Below, one piece after another: positions 32,509 through 40,429 of a stretch of DNA of 64,000 nucleotides. The position numbers and the translations under genes are program-made. Below the pieces are notes generated by a model that saw only the letters and a program-made list of their open reading frames with translations, made no database searches and was not told the DNA's origin. Position 1 is the first letter of the stretch; every line of letters begins with the position of its first letter. Source of the stretch: DASZIT01 sp035948855 (lineage in GTDB: Bacteria > Actinomycetota > Acidimicrobiia > Acidimicrobiales > RAAP-2); NCBI GenBank assembly GCA_035948855.1, contig DASZIT010000057.1:1-64000 (forward strand), given 5' to 3'.

Positions 32509-33156
32509 TCAACCGCCAGGGTGGAACCCACCGGTGACCAGCCAACGACCGACCTCGGGAACGGTAATGAAGGCCAAGAGGAGGCCCAGCACCAAGCTGG
32601 CGGCGATCGACCACTGGCGGAGTCCGGCTCCGCTCACCTCCTTGCGCGTCCGGTGCATCCAGTCCTGTGGCGCCAACCGGGCGGTGTCGAGCAGATGGCC
32701 CAGGACATGGATCACCATGGCGGCGATCCACAGGATGAAGCTGACCTTGTGCAGGAGCAGCATCCGGGCATGCCAGGCGGTCGGGGTGAGAAGCAGCGCG
32801 ATGCCCGAGGCGAAGACGATCAGTGTCAACGTCACCAGGACGGGACCGAGCAGACGGAGGACGATGGGTGGCGGGCCCTTGCGACGGTACTCCGGAGAAC
32901 CGAGGTAATAGCGAGCGAACCGCCAGGTGGTGCTGCCGATCTTCAGCAGCACCGGTGGCACCAGCAGCATGCCGATGAAGACGTGGGGCGTGAGCAGCGG
33001 ACGGATCCGCAGGATCGTCACTCCCTCGGCGGCGAGTACGACAAAGAGGACGACGGCCACCGACGCGGTCAGCCGGGCATTCGACTCGACGCCGTCTTGC
33101 CGACGACGGAGAAGGCGGCTCGGCGGCTGGGTGTCAGATGGAGCCAGATCGGTCAT
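32509..33156 (-). CDS. cytochrome b-like membrane protein, last gene of redox cassette 2
   Basis: A 215-residue membrane protein with about five hydrophobic segments. Candidate haem ligands are His residues in TPHVFIGMLLVPPVLLK, AWHARMLLLHKVSFILW and MVIHVLGHLLDTA, a pattern seen in small b-type cytochromes. I do not recognise a more specific family. The ATG at 33156 overlaps the ferredoxin stop by 4 bases, so it is translationally linked to the cassette. Redox cassette 1 has no equivalent; in that position there is a lipase-like gene instead. It probably adds another membrane electron path. Confidence 0.65.
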   Translation of the reverse strand: MTDLAPSDTQPPSRLLRRRQDGVESNARLTASVAVVLFVVLAAEGVTILRIRPLLTPHVFIGMLLVPPVLLKIGSTTWRFARYYLGSPEYRRKGPPPIVLRLLGPVLVTLTLIVFASGIALLLTPTAWHARMLLLHKVSFILWIAAMVIHVLGHLLDTARLAPQDWMHRTRKEVSGAGLRQWSIAASLVLGLLLAFITVPEVGRWLVTGGFHPGG

Positions 33157-33407
33157 GACGCGAGGTCCTTCTTCCTGCGGTCCACCCGACCGGAGGACTG
33201 ACGGCGTTCTATCAGATGGAGCGCCAACCGAGGGCACGAGCTGACCGCCCGCTCGGCGTGCTCTCGTAGCTGTGGCGGGATGTCCTTCTGGTCGACGATC
33301 GGGTACCCCCACGGGTCCATCCTCACCCGTTCAGGGAAGAGCTCGGCGCAAACCCCATGGCCGTCGCACATGATCGGATCCACCACCATCGTCACCTGTC
33401 GTTTCAT
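33153..33407 (-). CDS. 3-Cys ferredoxin of redox cassette 2
   Basis: An 84-residue ferredoxin with ligands Cys14 and Cys20 (MCDGHGVCAELFPE) and Cys58 (SSCPRLAL), the C-x5-C...CP pattern of a [3Fe-4S] protein. It shares the ERVxxDxWGYPIVD segment with the ferredoxin of cassette 1. The ATG at 33407 overlaps the NuoF-like stop by 4 bases, which decides the start; a longer frame up to 33485 would lie inside that gene. A basic C-terminal tail (RRQSSGRVDRRKK) follows the cluster domain. Confidence 0.85.
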   Translation of the reverse strand: MKRQVTMVVDPIMCDGHGVCAELFPERVRMDPWGYPIVDQKDIPPQLREHAERAVSSCPRLALHLIERRQSSGRVDRRKKDLAS

Positions 33408-34735
33408 CGTCGACCACCCCCGACGACGGCCTGGGCTACCGGCCGGGGGCACGGCAACACGCCCGGAGCAGCGGTCAGCGGGCACGGCTGACCCTGCAGG
33501 TGGGCGGCAACGTGGTCTTTGAACACCGCCAAGGCACTGCGAACGAACCGGGTGACCCCGTCGGGATGACGGCAGGCTCCTCGGCCGTCCACGAGGTCAC
33601 ACACGTCGAGAATGGCCCGGGTGCCTCCGGTCAAGGCCGCCGGCCTGACCGCCAGTGCCTTGGTCATCTGGGCCAAACCGGCCAACCCGTGGATGCACGG
33701 CCCACACTGCCCGGCGGCCTGCTCGTCCATGTACCTGACGACCCGAGCCGTCTCCATCAGCGGACACACACTGCGGGGAAGGAGCGCGATGACACCGGCG
33801 CCCAGCGACGAGTTCGCCCGGCGGGCGGCGTCCTCGGTGAGGCGAAGGTCCATCAGGGTCGACATGGTGATCCACCCGCCGCCGTAGCCGCCGAGGAGGG
33901 CGCCCAGGTAGTGGCGGGCATCATCGGGCGACAGGTCGAGGATCTCTCGGAGCGGTAGCCCCAATGCCGCCTCCATCACCCGGGGGGCGGACCATCGCCC
34001 GGTGACGGTGGTGAGCATGGTGCCGGGGGACTCTTCGGTCCCCAACCCCCGATACCAGGTCGGGCCGAATCGGGCGATGAGGGCCACGTGGGCCAGGGTC
34101 TCGACGTTCTGCACCAGGGTGGGCCGGCTGTTCACCCCCCGTTCGCGGATGGGTTGGATGCCGATGAACGATGGCACCGCGTCCCGCCGACCGTTGAGCA
34201 CGTTCACCACCGATGATTCCTGGCCGGCGATGAACCGGTCCGGGGCGGCTATCACCTGGATTTCGAGGGGATCGAGCCCGAAGTGGCGCCGGGAGTCGAC
34301 GGCGGCCTCCACCTCTCGAACCAAACGCCCGGGGACGTACATGACCGCCTGGCAGGCTCCGAGCGCGGCCCCGGCCAACGACAACCCGTCGAGCACCAGG
34401 TGGGGTAGCCGGGTGAGCAGGAAGGCATCCTTGCTGCTGGCCGGCTCGCCTTCGGCCCCATTGCCCACCACCACCGGTCGCGAGAACCGCCCGTGAGGAA
34501 TGGAACGCCATTTGGTCGCCACCGGAAACCAGGCGCCGCCATGGCCGGCCACGCCGCTGGCACTCAGCTTGTCGACCAGGTCGGCGCCGGCCGACTGCAC
34601 GGGAGAAGGGCCCCAACGGGCGAGATGGTCCTCGACACCGACAGGGGCGGCATCGGCGGTGAGCCCGCTGAGCAATCGCGGCACGGCCGTCGCCTCCGGT
34701 GCCGGAGCCGGCCTGGCGGTGAGCGGGGTTCTCAT
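33404..34735 (-). CDS. NuoF-like NADH/FMN-binding iron-sulfur protein of redox cassette 2
   Basis: A 443-residue paralogue of the protein at 21097-22398. It has the FMN/NADH segments GVAGHGGAWFPVATKW and NGAEGEPASSKDAFLLT, an SLBB-like middle, and the iron-sulfur segment EQAAGQCGPCIHG (Ala341, Cys344, Cys347) with Cys388 in GRGACRHPDG. As in cassette 1, the first of the four NuoF cluster ligands is Ala. The usual GRGGAGF loop is altered to GHGGAWF, a further departure from NuoF. It has 4-base overlaps with genes on both sides. It probably feeds electrons to or from the ferredoxin and the di-haem protein. Confidence 0.8.
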   Translation of the reverse strand: MRTPLTARPAPAPEATAVPRLLSGLTADAAPVGVEDHLARWGPSPVQSAGADLVDKLSASGVAGHGGAWFPVATKWRSIPHGRFSRPVVVGNGAEGEPASSKDAFLLTRLPHLVLDGLSLAGAALGACQAVMYVPGRLVREVEAAVDSRRHFGLDPLEIQVIAAPDRFIAGQESSVVNVLNGRRDAVPSFIGIQPIRERGVNSRPTLVQNVETLAHVALIARFGPTWYRGLGTEESPGTMLTTVTGRWSAPRVMEAALGLPLREILDLSPDDARHYLGALLGGYGGGWITMSTLMDLRLTEDAARRANSSLGAGVIALLPRSVCPLMETARVVRYMDEQAAGQCGPCIHGLAGLAQMTKALAVRPAALTGGTRAILDVCDLVDGRGACRHPDGVTRFVRSALAVFKDHVAAHLQGQPCPLTAAPGVLPCPRPVAQAVVGGGRR

Positions 34736-35853
34736 TGTCCGCCGGCCGTTCCCGAGACCGTCCCGGTCAGTGTCCCGTTGGTCTGATCAAGGGCCAGCTG
34801 CATATTCAGATTTACCGATCCATTGGGCCCACTGACCTTCGCGCCGATCGTCGAACCCTGCAGAGCGGTGACGGTGCCGGTATCGGGGCCCCAGGTGACC
34901 TGGCTCGAAGACATGGCCACGCCGCCATTTACCGAGTCGCCGTTGAGTTTGACCACCAGGGGCGCGGCGGGGGACCCCGCCGCCGTCATGGTCAGGACGA
35001 CGGAGATCTGGCCCTGCTGATTCGGAGCCGAGGTCTGGTAGGTGCCCTGTACCGCTTGACTGAAGGGCGCGGACGGCACCCCGCCGGTCGACGGCGGGGC
35101 GGCCGTGGCCGATGACGACCCGGTGGCGGAACCGCCCCCCGACTGAAAGCTGGCGTTCAGCTGGGCGAGCACCGACGCGGAGGTTCCTGCCCGTTGTGAC
35201 CACCCGGGACGGAGGGGACCGACCGCCGCGACGATTCCGACCCCGATGAGCGTCGTGATCCCGATGACCGCCGCGGCAATGCGACGGCCAGGCGAGAAGG
35301 TCCGGCCGGTGACCAGCCGCCACCCGACGGCGCCGACCACCGCGACCACACAGAGAACATTGATCAACAACGTCAGCGAGAGGCGGGTGTCGGTGCCCGC
35401 CCCGAGTCCGTGCAGCAAGGCAATCGGCCAGCACACGTAGGCCAGCCAGTGCACGCTCCTCCATGCCCGGGTGCCGATGCGCCTTCGAAGGCCGCTGGTG
35501 ATGGCCACCGCCAGGAGCAGGTCGAACGCCAATGCGCCGAAGCCGACCCAGAGCGGCCGGTAGGGGGTGCGAAAGGGAATCACCGCATCGAGATACCCGA
35601 TCGGGACGTAACCATCGGCCACCGTGGTGACGATGTGCACGCCGATGAGCACCAGGCAGAACAACGAGAGATTGCGGTGCACCGTCTGGGACAGGAATCT
35701 CGGCCACCGTTCCGTCGTCCATCCCACCGAGGCGACGACGCCGAGGACCACCGTGGCGGAGAGAAGGACGAGGGCGACGAGTCCGGTGGCCCGGGTCAGG
35801 TACCACATCGCGGTGGATCCGGTTCCTACCGCCGCCATCGTGGGCAGGATCAT
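34732..35853 (-). CDS. ferric-reductase-like di-haem membrane protein with C-terminal outside domain
   Basis: A 373-residue protein. The N-terminal ~200 residues match the cassette 1 protein (ATG/GTG, then TAMWYLTRATGLVALVLL). The four haem ligands are kept: His59, His73, His135 and His148. A further helix (AAAVIGITTLIGVGIVAAVG) leads to a domain of about 150 residues absent from the other copy. It consists of a Ser/Thr/Gly/Pro linker and a beta-rich region (GTYQTSAPNQQGQISVVLTM, VNLNMQLALDQTNGTLTGTV), predicted outside. The start at 35853 overlaps the apbE stop. The extra domain may contact an external partner. Confidence 0.8.
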   Translation of the reverse strand: MILPTMAAVGTGSTAMWYLTRATGLVALVLLSATVVLGVVASVGWTTERWPRFLSQTVHRNLSLFCLVLIGVHIVTTVADGYVPIGYLDAVIPFRTPYRPLWVGFGALAFDLLLAVAITSGLRRRIGTRAWRSVHWLAYVCWPIALLHGLGAGTDTRLSLTLLINVLCVVAVVGAVGWRLVTGRTFSPGRRIAAAVIGITTLIGVGIVAAVGPLRPGWSQRAGTSASVLAQLNASFQSGGGSATGSSSATAAPPSTGGVPSAPFSQAVQGTYQTSAPNQQGQISVVLTMTAAGSPAAPLVVKLNGDSVNGGVAMSSSQVTWGPDTGTVTALQGSTIGAKVSGPNGSVNLNMQLALDQTNGTLTGTVSGTAGGQ

Positions 35854-36809
35854 CGAGCTCCGTTTTCGACGAGGCTCCGCGTGTCGGTGGGCCAGTCGGC
35901 GATGCACGATACCGTGCCATCCCACTCCACCAGCCGGGAGGGGAGGTTCCGGGCGGCGAGCCAGGCCATCGCCGCCGGCCCTTTCACGATGGCGGCGGTG
36001 GAGGCAGTGTTGGCGTCGACACACGACGCGGCCGCCACCGACACGGTTCGCCACATGGGCCTGGCCGGCAAACTCGTTGCCGGGTCGATGATGTGGTGCA
36101 CCTGCCGGCCACCGAATCGCCATTGGCGGACGGCGATCCCCGAGGTGGCCAGACCGCCCGAACTGATCGCCACTGACCCACCGGTCGCCGGCCCACCCGC
36201 CGCGTCGCTCAAACCGATCCGAAACCCATCCGGCGGTGGGGCGCCGGCCACCGCGACGTCGCCACCCAGCGATACCAGGACCCCGCCCCCCAGGAGGCCG
36301 ACTACCCGATCGGCGACCCGATCGGCGGCCCAGGCCTTGGCGGTGGCCCCCAGATCGAGCTGGGTGTGCGCGGGTATCCGGACGGTGCGGGTGGGGATGT
36401 CGAGCTCGATGGTCTTCCAGCCCGGCACCGGGGCCCGGTCGGGCATGGCACCGGTGACGCCCCCCACGATCTCGGAGAAGTCGCGGTCGTAGCCGAGTCG
36501 GTTCATGGCACCACCGACGGTCGGGTCAACGGCGCCATCGGTGACTTGCGCCGCCCGAAGCGCTACCTCCAGGAGCGCGAGCAGGTCGGCGCTCACCACG
36601 ACGTCCCGCCCTCCGGCGCTCTGCAGCCGGCTGATCTCGGAATCAACCCGGAATCGGCTGGCCACCTTCTCGAGGTTGTCGAGCTCGGTCTGCAGAATCG
36701 ACGCCGCGGCGACCAGCGAATCCGGATCGGTGACCACCAGTTCGGCCTGGGTGCCCAGCGCGGGAATTCGATAGGCGACCGCCGGGTCGCCGGGGACGAT
36801 GACAGCCAT
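35850..36809 (-). CDS. apbE: FAD:protein FMN transferase (ApbE) of redox cassette 2
   Basis: A 319-residue ApbE paralogue. Family blocks are ASRFRVDSEISRLQ, DPTVGGAMNRLGYDRDF, QLDLGATAKAWAADRVADR, GVLVSLGGDVAVAG and HHIIDPATSLPARPMW. The segment that usually reads DALST is DANTASTA, with Asn in place of the metal-binding Asp, as in the other copy. The ATG at 36809 is the first start consistent with homology and lies 5 bases after the stop of the small anchored protein. Its stop overlaps the next start by 4 bases. No FMN_bind-domain protein is encoded in the window, so its acceptor is unknown. Confidence 0.85.
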   Translation of the reverse strand: MAVIVPGDPAVAYRIPALGTQAELVVTDPDSLVAAASILQTELDNLEKVASRFRVDSEISRLQSAGGRDVVVSADLLALLEVALRAAQVTDGAVDPTVGGAMNRLGYDRDFSEIVGGVTGAMPDRAPVPGWKTIELDIPTRTVRIPAHTQLDLGATAKAWAADRVADRVVGLLGGGVLVSLGGDVAVAGAPPPDGFRIGLSDAAGGPATGGSVAISSGGLATSGIAVRQWRFGGRQVHHIIDPATSLPARPMWRTVSVAAASCVDANTASTAAIVKGPAAMAWLAARNLPSRLVEWDGTVSCIADWPTDTRSLVENGAR

Positions 36810-36814
36810 GACTA

Positions 36815-37156
36815 TCAGCTGGCTCCGGTGGTGACGTGCGCCGGCTTCCGGGTGGTGACCGGAGGGCTGGCCGGCGCGGCCGGAGCGGTGGTTGGCGCGG
36901 TCGACGGTCCGGACCCGGGTGCCGCGGCCGGAGCTGACGTGGTTGGTGTCGTGGTCCCGGCCGGACTTTGGCCGGCCGGGGTCGTCGCATGACCGGGCAA
37001 CGATTTGCTGACGTAGAGCCCCAAGATGCCGACCGCGGCCACGGTTGCCACCGCGATTCGCTTGGTGAGCTTGCCGACCCGGTGGAGGGCTGCGTCTCGG
37101 CGGACCCCTTCGCCCCGGCCCGGGCCCGCGGCCCTTCCGTATCTGGTATCTGCCAT
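36815..37156 (-). CDS. small membrane-anchored Thr/Pro-rich protein, first gene of redox cassette 2
   Basis: A 113-residue protein: about 32 basic N-terminal residues (GKLTKRIAVATV), one hydrophobic segment (VATVAAVGILGLYVSKSL), and an outside tail of about 60 residues rich in Thr, Pro, Ala and Ser. It has the same architecture and position as the gene at 19012-19371, but little direct sequence identity in the tail. It leads the six-gene cassette 2. The region just before its ATG contains a long inverted repeat (37157-37190) and 11-bp-period repeats (37181-37219). Function unknown; it may be a spacer, an assembly factor or an ApbE substrate. Confidence 0.65.
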   Translation of the reverse strand: MADTRYGRAAGPGRGEGVRRDAALHRVGKLTKRIAVATVAAVGILGLYVSKSLPGHATTPAGQSPAGTTTPTTSAPAAAPGSGPSTAPTTAPAAPASPPVTTRKPAHVTTGAS

Positions 37157-37190
37157 GTGATCCAGGGTACGGATCCACCCTGAAGATCAC
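37157..37190 (-). promoter_or_regulatory. long interrupted inverted repeat abutting the cassette 2 start codon
   Basis: GTGATC-CAGGGT, an 8-base loop, then ACCCTG-AA-GATCAC: twelve base pairs with one two-base bulge, ending directly at the ATG of the small anchored protein (37156). No Shine-Dalgarno is visible between the structure and the ATG. As RNA it would form a hairpin at the ribosome-binding region; as DNA it could be a dimeric operator. Confidence 0.5.
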
Positions 37191-37219
37191 ATGACACCAA
37201 TGTGAGAATCAGGTAAGAA
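37181..37219. promoter_or_regulatory. four 11-bp-period repeats upstream of redox cassette 2 (response regulator site)
   Basis: TGAAGA (37181), TGACAC (37192), TGAGAA (37203) and TAAGAA (37214) start exactly 11 bp apart, with consensus TGARRA. This is the spacing of OmpR/PhoB-family binding arrays. The regulator gene at 38567-39235 lies just upstream on the same strand and is the natural candidate; the one at 31713-32390 is the alternative. Confidence 0.5.
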
Positions 37220-37226
37220 ATGAGGC

Positions 37227-38570
37227 TCAGGTCCGGGCCGACTCCTGGGGTTCGGCCGGACTCGGCGCGGTGGCATTTGGGCGCTTCACCTGGGACGTTC
37301 GTGAAATGAGGCGGAAGATCGAGCGCGGTCGGTTCGGTCGCTGCCCTCCACCCAGGTGCCACGACACCTCCATCCGGGCCCCACCGATCGGAGCCGTGCC
37401 GATCGACCAGCTGCCTCCGGTAGCCCGCACCACCGAATCGGCGATGGCCAGGCCCAGGCCGGTCCCGCCCTGATCGTCCACCCCCCGATGGAAGCGGTCG
37501 AAGACCGCGTCTCGATCACCGGGGGCGATCCCGGGTCCGGAGTCGTCCACATCCAGCAGGATCCGGGCCCCGGTGGTTCGGACCCCGACGGTCACGACTC
37601 CGCCGCGATCGGCGTAGCGGCAGGCGTTGTCGACCAGCACCCCGATCAGGCGGTCGATCCATGAGGGATCGGTAACCAGGAGCGCCGGCTCCCCGCCGTC
37701 GCGTTGGAAACCCAGGGTCACCCCTCGGGCAGTGGCGACCGCCTGGAACCGGTCAACGCACATCTCGGCCGCCGCCGCCACATCCACCGGGTCGCGCTCG
37801 GCGGCCGGCGGCGGCTCGGAGTCGACCCGGGCCAACCACAACAGGTCATCTACGATGCTCCGGAGCCGTCGGCCCTCACCGGCGACCCGCTGCAGCACCC
37901 CCCGGTAGGCGTCGGCATCCCGGGGACGGCTCAAGGCCAGGTCGACTTCGGCTTCGATCACGCTCAGCGGCGTTCGCAACTCATGCGAGGCGTCGGCGGT
38001 GAACTCGGTCTGCCGGCGGCGGACCACCTCCAGCGGGGCCAAGGCTCGGAGCCCAATTGCCAATGCCCCGGCGTACACCACCACCAGGACGACTCCGCCA
38101 ACCAGGATTTCGGGAACGACCAGGGTGTCCTGCACCCGGCGGATTTGACCGATGCTCTCGCCGGCCACCAACCACCCGGTGCCCGACCGGGTGGCCTGGA
38201 ATCGGAACGAGGTTCCTCCCGCGTCCATCGTGGAGGTGCCGGCCGTCCAGGTTCGGGCCGGGAGCGAAGGCGCGTCAGAGGTCAGGGGAGTGGCGGTCCC
38301 GGCTGCGGAGACCAGCCACACGAAGGCCGGCGCATCATCGACGTCACGGTCCTTTTGCACAATCGGAGTCCCCGTCTTCGGGAGGCTGGCGACCTCCTTT
38401 TGGGCATCGACCAGCCGTTCGGAGAGGTGGAGATCGGCCTGGCTGGTGAGCCGGTGTACCACGAAGATATTGAGCACGACGACGGCCACCAGGTAGCAGG
38501 CGAGCACGATGACGGCAGCAATCGCCGCCACCCTGGCGGCATGGAGCCGGTGGGAAGACCGGGTTCTCAC
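37227..38570 (-). CDS. sensor histidine kinase next to redox cassette 2
   Basis: A 447-residue membrane kinase. The first helix is at about residues 12-37 (VAAIAAVIVLACYLVAVVVLN), an outside region of about 110 residues follows, and the second helix is near 150-172 (LVGGVVLVVVYAGALAIGL in part). HisKA has ADASHELRTPLSVIEAEVDL. The ATPase domain has VDNACRYADRG, DVDDSGPGIAPGDRDAVFDRF and GTGLGLAIADSV. No HAMP domain is clear. The GTG/ATG start overlaps the response regulator stop by 4 bases. The stop is 70 bases before the start of cassette 2. Confidence 0.85.
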   Translation of the reverse strand: MRTRSSHRLHAARVAAIAAVIVLACYLVAVVVLNIFVVHRLTSQADLHLSERLVDAQKEVASLPKTGTPIVQKDRDVDDAPAFVWLVSAAGTATPLTSDAPSLPARTWTAGTSTMDAGGTSFRFQATRSGTGWLVAGESIGQIRRVQDTLVVPEILVGGVVLVVVYAGALAIGLRALAPLEVVRRRQTEFTADASHELRTPLSVIEAEVDLALSRPRDADAYRGVLQRVAGEGRRLRSIVDDLLWLARVDSEPPPAAERDPVDVAAAAEMCVDRFQAVATARGVTLGFQRDGGEPALLVTDPSWIDRLIGVLVDNACRYADRGGVVTVGVRTTGARILLDVDDSGPGIAPGDRDAVFDRFHRGVDDQGGTGLGLAIADSVVRATGGSWSIGTAPIGGARMEVSWHLGGGQRPNRPRSIFRLISRTSQVKRPNATAPSPAEPQESART

Positions 38571-39235
38571 GCTTCGACCAACCGGTATCCCGTGCCTCGG
38601 ACCGTCTCGATGCGGGCTCCGTCACTGCCGAGCTTGGCTCGTAGCCGGGCCACGTGGACGTCGATGGTGTTGGATCCGACTGCGTCGGCTTCATTGTCCC
38701 AGATTTGGACCGCGATGTTTCGGCGTGTCACCACCGCGGGAGCTCGTCGGAGGAGCAGCTCGAGGAGGCCGAACTCGGTGGCGGTGAGCGTTACCGGCTC
38801 ACCCTGCTTCGTGACTTCCCGGGTGATCGTATCCAGGTGGAGATCGCCACAGACGATCTGGGGGTCGACAGTGAGCGCCGGTCGGCGTTGCAACGCCTGG
38901 AGCCTGGCCACCAGTTCGGAGAAGTCGAACGGCTTGACCAGGTAGTCGTCGGCTCCGAGGTTCAACCCGGTGATCCGGTCGGCGGTGGCGTCCCGGGCGG
39001 TGAGCATCAGGGTGGGGGTTCGGTCACCTTGCTGCCGCATGCCTTGTACGACCTCGAGGCCGCTTCGTTTTGGCATCCGCCAATCGAGAATCGCCACCTC
39101 GTATTCGTACTCTCGGAGATGGGCCACCGCCTGGTCGCCGTCGGCCACCGCGTCGACGGTGTAGCCGTGCTCCCGCAACCCCCGTTCCAACACCGAACGG
39201 AGCGGAGCGTCGTCCTCGGCCACGAGCACCCTCAT
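38567..39235 (-). CDS. OmpR/PhoB-family response regulator next to redox cassette 2
   Basis: A 222-residue regulator with receiver residues Glu7-Asp8-Asp9, phospho-acceptor Asp51 (VAILDWRMPKRSGLE), and Lys in GADDYLVKPFDFSELVARL. The winged helix reads LTATEFGLLELLLRRAP, IWDNEADAVGSNTIDVHVAR and VRGTGYRLVEA. It heads a transcriptional run of minus-strand genes (regulator, kinase, cassette 2). The array of TGARRA repeats at 37181-37219 is a plausible target. A short region of about 150 bases separates it from the next gene upstream. Confidence 0.9.
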   Translation of the reverse strand: MRVLVAEDDAPLRSVLERGLREHGYTVDAVADGDQAVAHLREYEYEVAILDWRMPKRSGLEVVQGMRQQGDRTPTLMLTARDATADRITGLNLGADDYLVKPFDFSELVARLQALQRRPALTVDPQIVCGDLHLDTITREVTKQGEPVTLTATEFGLLELLLRRAPAVVTRRNIAVQIWDNEADAVGSNTIDVHVARLRAKLGSDGARIETVRGTGYRLVEA

Positions 39236-39384
39236 GGGCGGCAGGCCCTTGGCTGCTTGGTGATGCCGATCATCGGGTCAATGTACCTGCCGGACCTGAC
39301 GATCGGATGACGGCACCGGACGCTACCGCCCGGCGATCACCCGCCCAACCAGGGCGAACCGGGCGGGGCCGCGCAGCCTCGCTT

Positions 39385-40371
39385 TTACCTCGATCGCCGC
39401 CCCCGCACCGCTCCTCGGATCCCGTCGATGGTGCGCCGCTTGAAGAGAAGCAACTGTCGCTCTCGCTCGCTGACGTCAAAGGCGACAGCCGAGGGAGCCG
39501 GGGCCGCCGCAATCCAGTCGTTCTCCACCTCTCCGGCGCGGGCCCGGGCGATCGATGCAAGTTGCCGCAGCAGGACGGTGGATCGGGCGGTCGTCGGCTC
39601 GAGCAACCGCAGGCTGGCATGGAATTCGAGCGTATCGACTTCCGTCGGGAAGAAGCGTGCCAACTCAAAGTCGATAAGACCCAACCGCGCCAGCTTCTCG
39701 AGCAGCGTGAGAAATGAGTCAGGGGTGAAGGCGTGGCAGTGGACGTCGACAAATTCGTCGGAGGTGTCCATCCGACGGCATGCCTCCAGGGCGGCGATGT
39801 CCGGGTCATCGCAGTCGGTGCGCACGACGCCGGTGTAGTCAGCGTGTTCCGTCCACACCGCATGGGTGTCGACCACCCCGTTAATCGCCCGGGAGGTGAA
39901 GTCGTAGACCTGCTTGTAACTGGGTCTCATCAGCTGGCGCAGATAGGCGTCCACGATGTCGCTGATGTCGGTCGGCGTCCGGTTGATGTCGAAGCAGTAC
40001 CGCTTGTCCGGGATGACGAGGGAGAGGATGCCGCCGGGCTTCAGGATGCGGGCCACGTCGGCCATCCAGCCCACCGGGTCGGGAATGTGCTCGATGAGAT
40101 GGGAGGCGATCACATAATCGAACGGGGCATCCTGGGCGACGGCCTCGGAGATCCTCTTGCCTTCGCCGATGACGTAGTCGAGATCCACAATGTGGTCGAG
40201 GCGATCCTGCATCTCCGTGTTGGTCGCATATTTCTGCCGGAGCTCGTCGGCGGTGGCGTGATCCAGATACCGAACCGGCCCGTCATCCTTGCTGACCCTC
40301 GGGGTCGCCAACGGTCCGATCTCCAGCCCCCGCATGGTGGCAATGTCAAGGGCAGCTAGATCACGTCTCAT
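39385..40371 (-). CDS. SAM-dependent methyltransferase domain protein
   Basis: A 328-residue protein. The class I methyltransferase core is visible as MRGLEIGPLATPRV (motif I), VDLDYV, PFDYVIASHLIEHIPDPVGW (motif IV) and ARILKPGGILSLVIPDKRY. The C-terminal half (FVDVHCHAFTPDSFLTLLEKL) is typical of methyltransferases found in cell-envelope and glycan clusters. The ATG at 40371 is preferred to a TTG at 40380. A clear paralogue lies at 56042-57070 with the same LEIGPLAxPxV...YLDHA and KYATN segments. The substrate is unknown. It follows the esterase/ComA operon by 58 bases and may be transcribed with it. Confidence 0.8.
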   Translation of the reverse strand: MRRDLAALDIATMRGLEIGPLATPRVSKDDGPVRYLDHATADELRQKYATNTEMQDRLDHIVDLDYVIGEGKRISEAVAQDAPFDYVIASHLIEHIPDPVGWMADVARILKPGGILSLVIPDKRYCFDINRTPTDISDIVDAYLRQLMRPSYKQVYDFTSRAINGVVDTHAVWTEHADYTGVVRTDCDDPDIAALEACRRMDTSDEFVDVHCHAFTPDSFLTLLEKLARLGLIDFELARFFPTEVDTLEFHASLRLLEPTTARSTVLLRQLASIARARAGEVENDWIAAAPAPSAVAFDVSERERQLLLFKRRTIDGIRGAVRGRRSR

Positions 40372-40429
40372 TGCGCACAATGTACGTCACGGGCCGGAAC
40401 CGGACGTCCGGGACATGCCGGCTGTGCGG

